Assembly: GCA_963739615.1 (NCBI GenBank)
Contig: CAVUBD010000035.1
Location: 254,543-318,542 of the forward strand
DNA: 64,000 bases
Source: Palsa-504 sp963739615
Lineage (GTDB): Bacteria > Actinomycetota > Actinomycetes > Streptosporangiales > Streptosporangiaceae
Reading direction: 5' to 3'
A program made the position numbers and the translations under genes. The notes under the pieces were generated by a model. It was not told the DNA's origin. It saw only the letters and a list, made by a program, of their open reading frames with translations, and searched no databases. Positions 9,129 to 17,511 of this stretch are shown piece by piece (the first letter of the stretch is position 1; every line of letters starts with the position of its first letter).

Positions 9129-10211
9129 TTACGCCGGAGGCGGCGTCGCTGACACGGGCCGGCGGGTCACCGTGCCGGGCGGGCAGCCGCAGCTGGCCCG
9201 TAGCACAAGCTCCGTCGGCAGCAGTTCCACCGTGGGGCTCAGCGCCGGGGTGGCGATGCGGTCAAGGAGGCGGGCGCAGGCCTGCTCGCCCAGCTTGCGC
9301 ATCGGCTGACGGACCGTGGTGAGCGGCGGATCGACCAGGCGGGCGGGATAGATGTCGTCGAAGCCGACCAGCGCGACCTCGCCCGGGACCCGCACCCCGG
9401 CCGCGGTGAAGGCCCTGAGCACGCCGATCGCCATCTGGTCGTTGGCGCACACGACCGCGTCCGGCAGCGCCCCGCGGTACCTGGCGAGCAGGTGTTCACC
9501 GGCGTCTTCGCCGCTTCGGACGCTGAAGTTCCCCGGCACCGAGCCGATGAGCTGGCCGCGGGGATGGCCCTGCAGCACATGCTCAAGGGCCCGCCGCCGC
9601 TGGACGGAGTCGGGCGAATCCGGCGGCCCGTCGACGTAGCACAGGCGCCGCCGCCCGTGCTCGGCCATCAGGTGGGTGATGATGGCCACCGAGCCGGAAA
9701 AGTTGTCGGCCGCCACCACGTCGACCGCCTGTTCGCCGGGAGTTCCCGCTATGACCACCACCGGGATGCGCGCGGCCAGGCGCTCGATGTAGCGGGAGGC
9801 GACGAAACCCTCGCCGATGAGGATCCCGTCCACCTTGCCGGTAAGCGCATCAAGCCGCGGGAACTCCTGCTCGCCGATCCCGTCGGCCGGCATGAAGGCG
9901 ATCAGGAGCAGGAACTCGCGGTCGCGGATGCGAGCCTCGACCCCGCGCAGCACCTCGTCGTAGTAGAGCAGACCCTCGTTCTCGATGTCATAGGGCACCG
10001 GCTCGCGCTCCACGTACACCAGGCCGATCACGTCCTTGCGGCGTAGTGACAGGCTCTGGGCCGCGCCGTCGGGCACGTAGCCGAGTTCGTCGATGGCCTG
10101 CCGCACCCGGGCCCTGGTAGCTTCCCGGACCCGGTCCTGGCCGTGCACTACCCGCGAGACGGTCGCGGTGGAGACGCCGGCCAGGCGGGCGACATCGTAG
10201 AGAGTTACCAC
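9129..10211 (-). CDS. LacI-family transcriptional regulator
   Basis: About 360 residues. The N-terminal helix-turn-helix is canonical: VTLYDVARLAGVSTATVSRV, then the hinge helix ELGYVPDGAAQSLSLRR. A periplasmic-binding-like sensor domain follows, with VGFDDIYPARLVDPPLTTVRQP near the end. I chose GTG 10211 because it sits directly before VTLYDVARLAGV and has GGGA five bases upstream; a longer frame to 10307 has no recognisable content. The effector is probably a sugar or related small molecule. Two LacI-type half-palindromes lie just upstream, suggesting autoregulation. No sugar gene is adjacent, so the target operon is unclear. Confidence 0.92.
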   Translation of the reverse strand: MVTLYDVARLAGVSTATVSRVVHGQDRVREATRARVRQAIDELGYVPDGAAQSLSLRRKDVIGLVYVEREPVPYDIENEGLLYYDEVLRGVEARIRDREFLLLIAFMPADGIGEQEFPRLDALTGKVDGILIGEGFVASRYIERLAARIPVVVIAGTPGEQAVDVVAADNFSGSVAIITHLMAEHGRRRLCYVDGPPDSPDSVQRRRALEHVLQGHPRGQLIGSVPGNFSVRSGEDAGEHLLARYRGALPDAVVCANDQMAIGVLRAFTAAGVRVPGEVALVGFDDIYPARLVDPPLTTVRQPMRKLGEQACARLLDRIATPALSPTVELLPTELVLRASCGCPPGTVTRRPVSATPPPA

Positions 10212-10260
10212 ATTGTCCCGATCAACGGCATTTCCGTCTTCTGTGCGTGCCGGCGGACGC

Positions 10261-10289
10261 AAGCGTTTACCACGGGAATCTAAGCGCTG
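10261..10289. promoter_or_regulatory. Candidate LacI-type operators
   Basis: AAGCGTTT (10261-10268) and AAGCGCTG (10282-10289) match the AANCGNTT core with a central CG typical of LacI-family operators. They are 21 bases apart, two helical turns, and lie 50-80 bases upstream of the lacI-type start. Confidence 0.45.
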
Positions 10290-10413
10290 ACACCCAATCC
10301 TTAGCATAGGGAGTTACTCTGCGTTCATCCTGGCCAGGGATCACACCTCGCCGACCACGCAACATTCCGTTCCCAGTATGTGGAACGCTTGAGTATCCGG
10401 CGAGGGAGGAACT

Positions 10414-11103
10414 GTGAGCGAGCCCGCGTGGACCCCGGACAGCAGCCGCTTCGGCGTCAACCAGCAGCTGAGCCACCGGGTGGCCGGCTATGTCAGGGAA
10501 GGCATCATGGTCGGCCAGTTCCCGGCCGGGGAGTTCCTGCGCACCGAGAGCCTGGCGGCCGACCTCAGGGTCAGCGCCACGCCCGTTCGTGAGGCACTGA
10601 TGATCTTGCAGAGCGAGGGCTCAGTACGGTGGGAGCCGAGGCGGGGCTTCCGGGTCGTCAGCGTCTCCGATCAGGACGTCCGCGATCTTTTCCAGGTGCA
10701 GGCCTTCATCGCCGGCGAACTCGCGGCCCGGGCCGCGGGCCAGCTGGCTGCCCCGGCGGTCGCGGCCCTGCGCCAGCTGCAGGCGAAGCTGGAAGACGCC
10801 GCCGATCACGGTGACGCCGCCACGGTGGACCAGGTGAACCACGAGATCCACCGCCGCATCAACAAGTCCGCTGGCTCGTCCCGGCTGGCGGGCCTGCTCA
10901 ACCAGACGGTGCAGTACGTCCCGCTCCGTTTCTTCGGCACGATCGAGGGCTGGTCCCAGGCATCGGCCCATGACCACTCGGCTATCTTCGACGCGATCGA
11001 GGCCCGCGACGCTGACGCCGCGCGGCGGGCGATGTCCGACCACATCGTCCACATCGGCAGCCTCCTGGTCACGCACCTCCAGTCCCGCCGCCTCCCCGCC
11101 TGA
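10414..11103 (+). CDS. GntR-family (FCD subfamily) regulator
   Basis: A 229-residue protein with start GTG 10414 behind a strong GAGGGAGGA site. The winged helix occupies about 15-80 (LRTESLAADLRVSATPVREAL is the recognition helix region). The rest is an FCD helical ligand domain with the metal-binding pattern NHEIHRRINKSAG ... HDHSAIFDAI ... MSDHIVH, giving the Asp/His ligands usual for this subfamily. It should repress an acid- or amine-catabolic operon; the target is not evident. It is divergent from the LacI regulator, and its 3' end overlaps the convergent anti-sigma-like gene by about 35 bp. Confidence 0.92.
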   Translation: MSEPAWTPDSSRFGVNQQLSHRVAGYVREGIMVGQFPAGEFLRTESLAADLRVSATPVREALMILQSEGSVRWEPRRGFRVVSVSDQDVRDLFQVQAFIAGELAARAAGQLAAPAVAALRQLQAKLEDAADHGDAATVDQVNHEIHRRINKSAGSSRLAGLLNQTVQYVPLRFFGTIEGWSQASAHDHSAIFDAIEARDADAARRAMSDHIVHIGSLLVTHLQSRRLPA

Positions 11104-11326
11104 CACCGGGATCCTCAGCCGCCTCCGCCTCCGCCTCCGCGGCCGCCCGGACCGGCGGCCTGCGCAGCAGCCCGGGCAGCGCGGCCAGGCCGGCCAGCTC
11201 ATCCCGGCACTCCTGGCAGGAGGCCAGGTGCCGCGTGAACACCGCGCGATCGTCCGGGCCGATCGCGCCCGTGACGTACACGCCGAGCAGCGGCCGAAGG
11301 TCGTCGCATTCACCCGTACCGCTCAT
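11069..11326 (-). CDS. Small zinc-finger (zf-HC2) anti-sigma-like protein
   Basis: 85 residues from ATG 11326. It contains the ZAS/zf-HC2 pattern: TRHLASCQECRDELAGL carries Hx3Cx2C at about residues 30-36, preceded by a helix. Members bind zinc and hold ECF sigma factors. Here there is no transmembrane or sensor segment: after the finger come only an acidic Ala/Glu run and a Gly-rich tail. No sigma-factor gene is adjacent, so it is either an orphan soluble regulator or a truncated membrane anti-sigma factor. Confidence 0.7.
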   Translation of the reverse strand: MSGTGECDDLRPLLGVYVTGAIGPDDRAVFTRHLASCQECRDELAGLAALPGLLRRPPVRAAAEAEAEAAEDPGVRRGGGGTGGA

Positions 11327-11433
11327 CTGCTCGCCCCAGCCCCATCGCTGCCTACCATGCAGAACGTCGCTAACCACGCGGGAGTTCAGCCGCGACGCGT
11401 CATCTCGACGCGCCTGCCGCGCCACGGCCCGCA

Positions 11434-12573
11434 CTACCTGAGCAGTTCCCTGGCGATCACGAGCTGCTGGATCTGGCTGGTGCCTTCGTAGATCCGGAAC
11501 AGCCGGACGTCGCGGTACAGCCTTTCGACGGCGATACCGCGGATATATCCCGAGCCGCCGTGGACCTGAACCGCGCGGTCGGCGATCCGGCCGACGGCTT
11601 CGCTGGCGAAGTACTTCGCGGCCGACGGGCCGAGCCGCCTGTCGGTGCCCGCGTCGTACTGGGCGGCGGCGTCGAGCACCAGGGCACGGGCCGCGAGGTA
11701 CTCGGTCTGTGAGTCCGCCAGCATGGCCTGGACGAGCTGGTACTCGCCGATCGCGTGGCCGCCCTGGATGCGTTCCTTGGCGTAGGCCACGCTCTCGTCG
11801 ACCAGCCGGGCAGAGACGCCCACGCAGACGCCCGCGATCGTCAGCCGCCCGTGCGCGAGGGTGCGCATGGCGGTGGCGTAACCGGCCTGGGCAGCCTCTC
11901 CGACCAGCGCGTCGGCCGGCACCCTGACGCCGGTGAACGCGACGTCAGCGGTCCAGGCTCCGGCCTGGCCCATCTTGTGATCCCTCGGCGCCACCGACAC
12001 CCCGTCGGTGCGGGCGGGCACGATGAACACGCCGATGCCCTTGCCCGGCGGCGCCTGCGGGTCGGTCCGGGCGAACACCATGAACACGTCGGCCGCCGGG
12101 GCGTTGGTGATGTAGCGCTTGAGGCCGTCGATGACCCACCCGTCGTCGTCGCCCTGCGCCGTCGTCGCCAGCCGGCTCGGGTCGGATCCGGCGTCCGGCT
12201 CGGTCAGCGCGAACGAGGCCACGACTTCGCCGGAGGCCAGCCGGGGCAGCCACAGCTTGCGCTGCTCGTCGGTGCCGGCCGAGACGAGAACCTGCCCGGC
12301 GATGCCGTTGTTCGTGCCGAACAGGGAACGGAACGCCGGGCTCGTATAGCCGAGTTCAATGGCCACCCGGACCTGTTGTGCGACAGAAAGGCCCAGGCCG
12401 CCGTACTCGGGCGGCAGCGCGTACCCGTACAGGCCCATCTCCTTGGCCTGCGCGATCAGCCGGGGCGGAATCTCGTCGGATTCGTCGATGCCGGCCTCGG
12501 CGGGCATTACCTCGTGCCTGATGAACTCGCGCAGCAGGGCAATCAGCTCGTCGAACTCCGCCGCGGTCACCAT
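11434..12573 (-). CDS. Acyl-CoA dehydrogenase
   Basis: A 379-residue FAD enzyme catalysing alpha,beta-desaturation of an acyl-CoA. It carries the two family signatures, ASFALTEPDAGSDPSRLAT (about 125-143) and QVHGGSGYIRGIAVERLYRD (about 335-354), with the C-terminal FRIYEGTSQIQQLVIARELL. The catalytic base Glu is in YEGTSQ. The N-, middle- and C-domains are complete. It is a single gene divergent from lysA by 43 bp; the substrate chain length cannot be told. Confidence 0.95.
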   Translation of the reverse strand: MVTAAEFDELIALLREFIRHEVMPAEAGIDESDEIPPRLIAQAKEMGLYGYALPPEYGGLGLSVAQQVRVAIELGYTSPAFRSLFGTNNGIAGQVLVSAGTDEQRKLWLPRLASGEVVASFALTEPDAGSDPSRLATTAQGDDDGWVIDGLKRYITNAPAADVFMVFARTDPQAPPGKGIGVFIVPARTDGVSVAPRDHKMGQAGAWTADVAFTGVRVPADALVGEAAQAGYATAMRTLAHGRLTIAGVCVGVSARLVDESVAYAKERIQGGHAIGEYQLVQAMLADSQTEYLAARALVLDAAAQYDAGTDRRLGPSAAKYFASEAVGRIADRAVQVHGGSGYIRGIAVERLYRDVRLFRIYEGTSQIQQLVIARELLR

Positions 12574-12616
12574 GCGCGTCCTCTTTCCTGGCGTGCCCTG
12601 GTCCTAAGCTAAGCCA

Positions 12617-13915
12617 ATGACGGTCCACGTGTCCCGCCCGCAAGGCCGCGATGTGCTCTCCATCTTCCCTGAGCACAGCTCGATCTCACCGGACGGAGAA
12701 CTGCTCATCGGCGGCGTCCCCGTCACCGAGCTCGCCGGCCGGTTCGGGACGCCTGCCTACATCTTCGACGAGGCCGGGCTGCGTGCCCAGGCCCGCCGCA
12801 TGCGCGACGGGCTCGCCGCCCGCCACCCGGACTCGGAGGTGGCGTTCGCGTCGAAATCGTTTCCCTGCCTGGCGGCGTACCAGCTGTTCGCCGCCGAAGG
12901 GCTGGCCATCGACATCGCCGGGGCCGGCGAACTCGTGATGGCTCTCGCCGCCGGAGTCCCGCCAGGACGCATCTACCAGCACGGGAACGCCAAGACCACG
13001 GCCGAGCTGACGATGGCGCACCAGGCGGGCGTCGGATGCGTGGTGGTCGACAACTTCGATGACATCGATCGGCTGGAACAGCTGGCCACCCGGCCGCAGC
13101 GCGTGCTGATCAGGATCATCCCCGGGGTCGCACCGCAAACCCACGAATCGCAGTCCACCGGCGGCGACGACTCCAAGTTCGGGCTGCCGCTTGACCAGGC
13201 GCGCGAGGCGATCGCCCGGATCCGGGCCAGCGACCGGCTGCACCTCGACGGCCTGCACCTGCACATCGGCTCGCAGATCCTCGACACCGAGCCGTTCGCC
13301 CGGGCCGTCGAGGCGGTATCGGTGCTCGGCACGTTCGGCGTCTATGACATCGGCGGCGGCCTCGGGGTCCGCTACACCTACGGCGAGGAAGCGCAGGCCG
13401 TCGAGGCTTACCTCGACACCATCGCCTCGGCCGCGGACGCGTACCTGCCGGCCGGGGCCAAGCTCATCATCGAGCCCGGCCGGTCGCTGGTCGCCCGCGC
13501 GGGCGTGACGCTGTACCGGGTGACCACGGTCAAGCGCACCGGCCGCACGTTCGTCGCGGTCGACGGCGGCATGGCCGACAACCTCGACGTGGCGCTCACC
13601 GGCCAGCCGTTCGAGGCGGCTATCGCCACCCGGATGGGGCAGCCGCCCGACGAAATCGTGGACCTGGTCGGGCGGCAGTGCGAGTCGGGTGACCGGCTGG
13701 TGGCCGGGCTTGGCCTGCCCGGGCCGGCCGTCGGCGACCTGGTGGCCATGCCGGTTACCGGCGCTTACACCTACACGCTGGCCAACAACTACAACGGCGC
13801 GCTGCGGCCGCCGGTCGTGTTCTGCCGTGACGGGCAGGCGCGGCTCGTCGCGGAGCGCGAAACCCACGATCATGTGCTGGCCCTGCACCGCCCCGCGCTC
13901 GACATCGCCTGGTGA
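12617..13915 (+). CDS. lysA: Diaminopimelate decarboxylase-like PLP enzyme
   Basis: A 432-residue fold-III decarboxylase; the expected reaction is meso-diaminopimelate to lysine. The PLP lysine is in VAFASKSFPCLA. HIGSQI, GGGLGVRYTYGE and EPGRSLVARAG bind phosphate and substrate. The second active-site block is GRQCESGDRL (CxSxD), followed by GAYTYTLANNYNG. The normal family motif is GAY.RSLSSNYN, so TYTLANN is a slight variant and an ornithine or related specificity is not excluded. The gene is isolated from other lysine genes. A strong terminator follows. Confidence 0.88.
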   Translation: MTVHVSRPQGRDVLSIFPEHSSISPDGELLIGGVPVTELAGRFGTPAYIFDEAGLRAQARRMRDGLAARHPDSEVAFASKSFPCLAAYQLFAAEGLAIDIAGAGELVMALAAGVPPGRIYQHGNAKTTAELTMAHQAGVGCVVVDNFDDIDRLEQLATRPQRVLIRIIPGVAPQTHESQSTGGDDSKFGLPLDQAREAIARIRASDRLHLDGLHLHIGSQILDTEPFARAVEAVSVLGTFGVYDIGGGLGVRYTYGEEAQAVEAYLDTIASAADAYLPAGAKLIIEPGRSLVARAGVTLYRVTTVKRTGRTFVAVDGGMADNLDVALTGQPFEAAIATRMGQPPDEIVDLVGRQCESGDRLVAGLGLPGPAVGDLVAMPVTGAYTYTLANNYNGALRPPVVFCRDGQARLVAERETHDHVLALHRPALDIAW

Positions 13916-14014
13916 CCGGTGGATACTGGCCTACGGCGGACCGTTCCAAGCTGCGGCGCTGCACTCATTTTATTTTGGCCGAACGAACTGGGGTGCGTCT
14001 TCCTGCCAAACCAG

Positions 14015-14042
14015 AACGGCCCCGTCGCACGACGGGGCCGTT
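14015..14042. terminator. Bidirectional terminator-like hairpin
   Basis: A perfect 12-bp stem, AACGGCCCCGTC / GACGGGGCCGTT, with a GCAC loop lies between the convergent lysA and permease genes. Confidence 0.85.
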
Positions 14043-14060
14043 CAGGCTGGCTAGCCGGGC

Positions 14061-15731
14061 TTAGTGGTGTACCCCGGTGTCCGGCAGCTCTTCCTCGCCG
14101 CCCTGCTTGTTGACCAGCAGGAGCATCTCGTCCCGGGACAGCTTGGTGCGCATCGCCCAGTAGTAGATGGCCAGGCTGAACGCGGCGGTGACCAGCATGT
14201 CCCACCAGAAGTGGATATGCCCGGTGTTCACCGGCGGCAACGGCGTCTTGGAGGACTGACCGCTGTACACGCCCTGCCAGGAGATGATGCCCAGGCCGAT
14301 CAGCCACACCGGCAGCCAGACCGCCGACTTCCAGTCCAGCGGCGGCCGCTGCGGGTCGACGGCCATGGAGATGCCGATCAGCACGTACCCGATCACCAGG
14401 ACGACGCCGAGCTTCCAGACCACCTCGAAGCCCGACCAGTAGATGAGCAGGTCCGCGACGATGAACGCGGCCGGGGCGAGGACGGCAGCGGCAGGCATCC
14501 GGTACGGCCGGTTGGCGTCCGGAACCTGGCTGCGGAACGCGCCCAGGGACAGCGGCGCCCCGGCGTACATCAGCACGCTCGCACCGGTGATCAGGCCGAC
14601 GATCGAACGCCAGCTCGGGAACGGCAGCAGGAAGAACAGCCCGAAGATGAATGCGAAGATCAGCCCGATCCACGGGATGCCGCTCTTGCTGACCCTGCCG
14701 AAGATCTGCGGGTAGTACCGGTTCCTGGCCAGGCCGTAGCTGACCCGCGACGTCCCGGTCGTGTAGATCAGGCCGGTGCCGGACGGGGAGACGAAGGCGT
14801 CGATCCGCAGGATCCACGCCAGCCAGCCGAGCGAGATCAGGCCCGCGAGGCCGGCGAACGGCCCGGCGAGAATGTCCGGGTTGGTGATATTCGCGAACCC
14901 GTGGGTCACCTGGTCCGCGGGCATCGCGCCGATGAACACGACCTGCAGCAGGCAGTAGATCACGGTGCCGATCAGGATCGAGATGATGATCGCCCGCGGC
15001 AGGTTGCGCCCCGGGTCCTTGATCTCACCGGCCAGTTGGTCAGCCTGCTCGAAACCGGAGTAGGCAAAGATGATGCCCGCGGCCGGGAGCGCGCCGAACA
15101 GGGCCTTGAGCCCGCCCGGCATGAAGCTGCCGCCGGCCGTGAAGTTGCCGGGGTGGAACTTGAACAGCAGCACGATGATGCACAGGACCGGGACCGCGAC
15201 CTTCCACCACGTGATGACGTTGTTGACCCGCGCGAAGATCCGCATGGCCAGGAAGTTGACCGCGACGAAGACCGCCATCAAGATGACGGTCACAACAAGG
15301 CCGGCCCCGGTGATTTTCCCTGTATGGGTGTTGTAGAGACCAGGCCAGAAGTAGGAGGCGTAGGTCACGAACGCGTAGCATTCGATCGGCGCGATCGTCA
15401 CTGCTTGCACGTAGGAGAAGAAGCCGAACCCGATGCCGGCCACGCTGCCGAACGCGAAGTGCGGGAACCTGGCCGTTCCGCCGGAGACCGGGTACATCGC
15501 GCCGAGTTCGGCATGGGCCAGGGCTAGGACAATGACCACGACCCCGGCGATGGCCCAGGCCAGAACGCTAGCTCCGCCGACCGCCTGCGCGGCTAGCAGC
15601 GCGCCGAACAGCCAGCCCGAGCCGATGATCGACGTCTCGGACGCCCAGGTGGCCCCGATCAGCCCCAACTCTCGCTTTAGGCCGACGTCAGTCGGCGTTG
15701 CTACGGCGACCCCTGAAGTTTCAGTTGCCAT
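14061..15731 (-). CDS. APC-family amino acid permease
   Basis: A 556-residue membrane protein with about 12 transmembrane segments. The start is GLKRELGLIGATWASETSIIGSGWLFG, the typical APC N-terminus with the substrate-binding GSGW loop in TM1. AYSGFEQADQLAGEIKDPGRNLPRAI is the conserved TM6-loop signature in extended form. The protein is longer than the usual 450-500 residues because of a C-terminal region with two more hydrophobic segments and an acidic tail (EELPDTGVHH). The substrate is unknown; the lysA neighbour is convergent and not functionally linked by operon. Confidence 0.92.
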   Translation of the reverse strand: MATETSGVAVATPTDVGLKRELGLIGATWASETSIIGSGWLFGALLAAQAVGGASVLAWAIAGVVVIVLALAHAELGAMYPVSGGTARFPHFAFGSVAGIGFGFFSYVQAVTIAPIECYAFVTYASYFWPGLYNTHTGKITGAGLVVTVILMAVFVAVNFLAMRIFARVNNVITWWKVAVPVLCIIVLLFKFHPGNFTAGGSFMPGGLKALFGALPAAGIIFAYSGFEQADQLAGEIKDPGRNLPRAIIISILIGTVIYCLLQVVFIGAMPADQVTHGFANITNPDILAGPFAGLAGLISLGWLAWILRIDAFVSPSGTGLIYTTGTSRVSYGLARNRYYPQIFGRVSKSGIPWIGLIFAFIFGLFFLLPFPSWRSIVGLITGASVLMYAGAPLSLGAFRSQVPDANRPYRMPAAAVLAPAAFIVADLLIYWSGFEVVWKLGVVLVIGYVLIGISMAVDPQRPPLDWKSAVWLPVWLIGLGIISWQGVYSGQSSKTPLPPVNTGHIHFWWDMLVTAAFSLAIYYWAMRTKLSRDEMLLLVNKQGGEEELPDTGVHH

Positions 15732-16280
15732 GATCGATCCTTTTTCCGATCGTGCCCCGCAGGGCTAGCCACCGCGGTGCGAGATCCCCGCCCCGACCGG
15801 GTGAGCTTCTCGTATGCGTCGAGTGAGATCATCGTAGAGATCATCGCCATAACTGAGAAGTGTTAATCCGGATTCGTTTTGATAACGCAGGTCACAGCCC
15901 TGGTGTCGGCATAAAGACGGTCAATGCCACTTTCCCCGGCATCAATCGCGGATGTCATGGGGAATAACTCGACGTTACGTTTGGCGATCGCTATGTGATT
16001 ACCTTCACAAAGGCGGATTCCCGCATAGTGGCAGGCCGAAACTAAACTGGATGCTATTGGTACTGGTGTCGATGAACACGTCCTGCCAGGCGGCCGCCTG
16101 GCAGGCGCCAAACCTGTCGATGCTCACGTCGGTGAGCCGGACCGGATCCACCAGTGGACGCCGGCGGATCTCGAAGGGGCCCGCGGGCTGTTCGCCTGGG
16201 GACCGCCGCTGCCAGCCTCCTTCCTGAACCGGAGGACCTGGCGGCCGTAATGACCGGAACCCGCTTGGTGCGCTGATCCG
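15732..16280. other. Intergenic region with a perfect 24-bp palindrome; no supported gene
   Basis: 549 bases without a convincing gene. A perfect inverted repeat spans 16082-16105 (CCTGCCAGGCGG and its complement, no loop). Around it a frame of about 70 codons (roughly 16050-16250, ending at a TAA near 16250) lacks a start and a recognisable family; it could be a gene remnant. The AT-richer part at 15830-16060 probably holds promoters for the flanking minus-strand permease. Confidence 0.5.
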
Positions 16281-16721
16281 TCAGTCGTGGTGTCTCGGCC
16301 GGACGATGACGACCGGGCCGGGCGCGTGGTGGGCGACCTGGCTCGAGACCGACCCCATCGTCAGCCGCTCGAAGCCGCCCCTGCCGCGCGAGCCCAGGAC
16401 GATCATGTCGGCGTCCTTGGCCGCGTTGATGAGTTCTTCGACCGGGAAGCCTTTGACCGCCTTGACCGTGACCGACTCCGGGCGGGACTCGCCGAGGGCG
16501 GCGAGCACCTTGTCGGTTTCCGTCTGGGCCACCAGCCGGGCCTTCTCGGTCAGTTCCGGGTCATCCGGGTAGTTGGCGACGAGGCCGAGGTTGTCACGGA
16601 CGGCCTGGCGCACGGTGAGCACGGTAACCGGCGCGTGACGGAGCACTGCTTCCTGCAGGGCCCATTCCAGGGCAAGCTCGGAGTGGCCGGAACCGTCAAC
16701 TCCGACAATGATTCCAGGCAT
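16281..16721 (-). CDS. Universal stress protein (UspA family)
   Basis: A 146-residue single USP domain. It starts IIVGVDGSGHSELALEWAL and ends with the ATP-binding motif GSRGRGGFERLTMGSVSSQV (G-2x-G-9x-G-S), so it is an ATP-binding type. This is a cytoplasmic stress protein, commonly dormancy- or redox-linked in actinomycetes. It stands upstream of, but separate from, the two-component system. Confidence 0.93.
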   Translation of the reverse strand: MPGIIVGVDGSGHSELALEWALQEAVLRHAPVTVLTVRQAVRDNLGLVANYPDDPELTEKARLVAQTETDKVLAALGESRPESVTVKAVKGFPVEELINAAKDADMIVLGSRGRGGFERLTMGSVSSQVAHHAPGPVVIVRPRHHD

Positions 16722-16857
16722 ATCAATCCCCTTTGATTTATCACAGCTTTCGCGCCTCTGCCGTTGATCTTAGGCACGCAGGGCCCCGGCGCAACAGGCG
16801 TCAGAGTTAACATCCGTTCGAAGATGGCTGCGGTGCCCTCGGGGCTACCGGCGACGC

Positions 16858-17511
16858 TCACGTCAGCCGGCGTTCAGCGGCCCACCTGGTCAGCTGGTGG
16901 CGGCTGGACAGCTGGAGCTTGCGCAGCACCGAAGACACGTGACTTTCCACCGTCTTGACCGAGATGTACAGTTCGCGGGCGATCTCCTTGTACGTGTAGC
17001 CCTGGGCGATCAGCCGCAGCACTTCGCGTTCACGGCTGGTCAGCTGCTCGAGCTCGGGGTCGAAGGAGGGTTTCAGGTCACCAGGGGGCGGGGTCGCGGC
17101 GAAGGCGTCCAGGACGAACCCGGCCAGCCGGTGCGAGAACACCGCGTCGCCCGCCGCGACCCGGCGGACGGCGTCGGCCAGCTCGGCGGTGGAGATCGTC
17201 TTGGTGACGTAGCCCCGCGCGCCCGCCCTGATCACCGCGATCACGTCCTCGGGGGCGTCCGAGGCGGACAGCGCGAGGAAGCGCACCTGCGGGTAGCCGG
17301 TCTTGATCGCCTCGACGACGGCCTGACCGCCGCCGCCGGGCAGGTGCACGTCGAGGAGCACCACATCGGGCTGCAGTTGCGCGATCAGGTCGATCGCGGG
17401 CTGCACGTCGTCCGCCTCGCCCACCACGTCGACCTGGCGGCCGAGTTCGGCGCGGACGCCGGACCGGAACAGCCCGTGGTCGTCGACCAGCACCACCCGC
17501 GGCGTGCTCAT
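16858..17511 (-). CDS. NarL/LuxR-type response regulator
   Basis: 217 residues. The receiver domain (1-120) has the phospho-acceptor Asp in VVLLDVHLPGGGG, acidic DD at VLVDDHGLF, and the Lys in YVTKTISTAEL. The LuxR helix-turn-helix (about 150-215) has LTSREREVLRLIAQGYTYKEI and SVKTVESHVSSVLRKL. It overlaps the kinase gene by 4 bp, so the two are co-translated. It is the likely binder of the TCCC(T/C)GAT sites found upstream of both DUF1707/PspC loci (inference). Confidence 0.96.
   Translation of the reverse strand: MSTPRVVLVDDHGLFRSGVRAELGRQVDVVGEADDVQPAIDLIAQLQPDVVLLDVHLPGGGGQAVVEAIKTGYPQVRFLALSASDAPEDVIAVIRAGARGYVTKTISTAELADAVRRVAAGDAVFSHRLAGFVLDAFAATPPPGDLKPSFDPELEQLTSREREVLRLIAQGYTYKEIARELYISVKTVESHVSSVLRKLQLSSRHQLTRWAAERRLT

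Noticed and set aside
16082..16105. Perfect 24-bp palindrome as an attachment site or terminator
   Set aside because: GC-rich palindromes of this size can form by chance here, there is no loop or T-tract and no adjacent recombinase; reported only as part of the intergenic region.
15863..16227. Short frames on both strands in the intergenic region
   Set aside because: No ribosome site, no known motif, and composition unlike neighbours.
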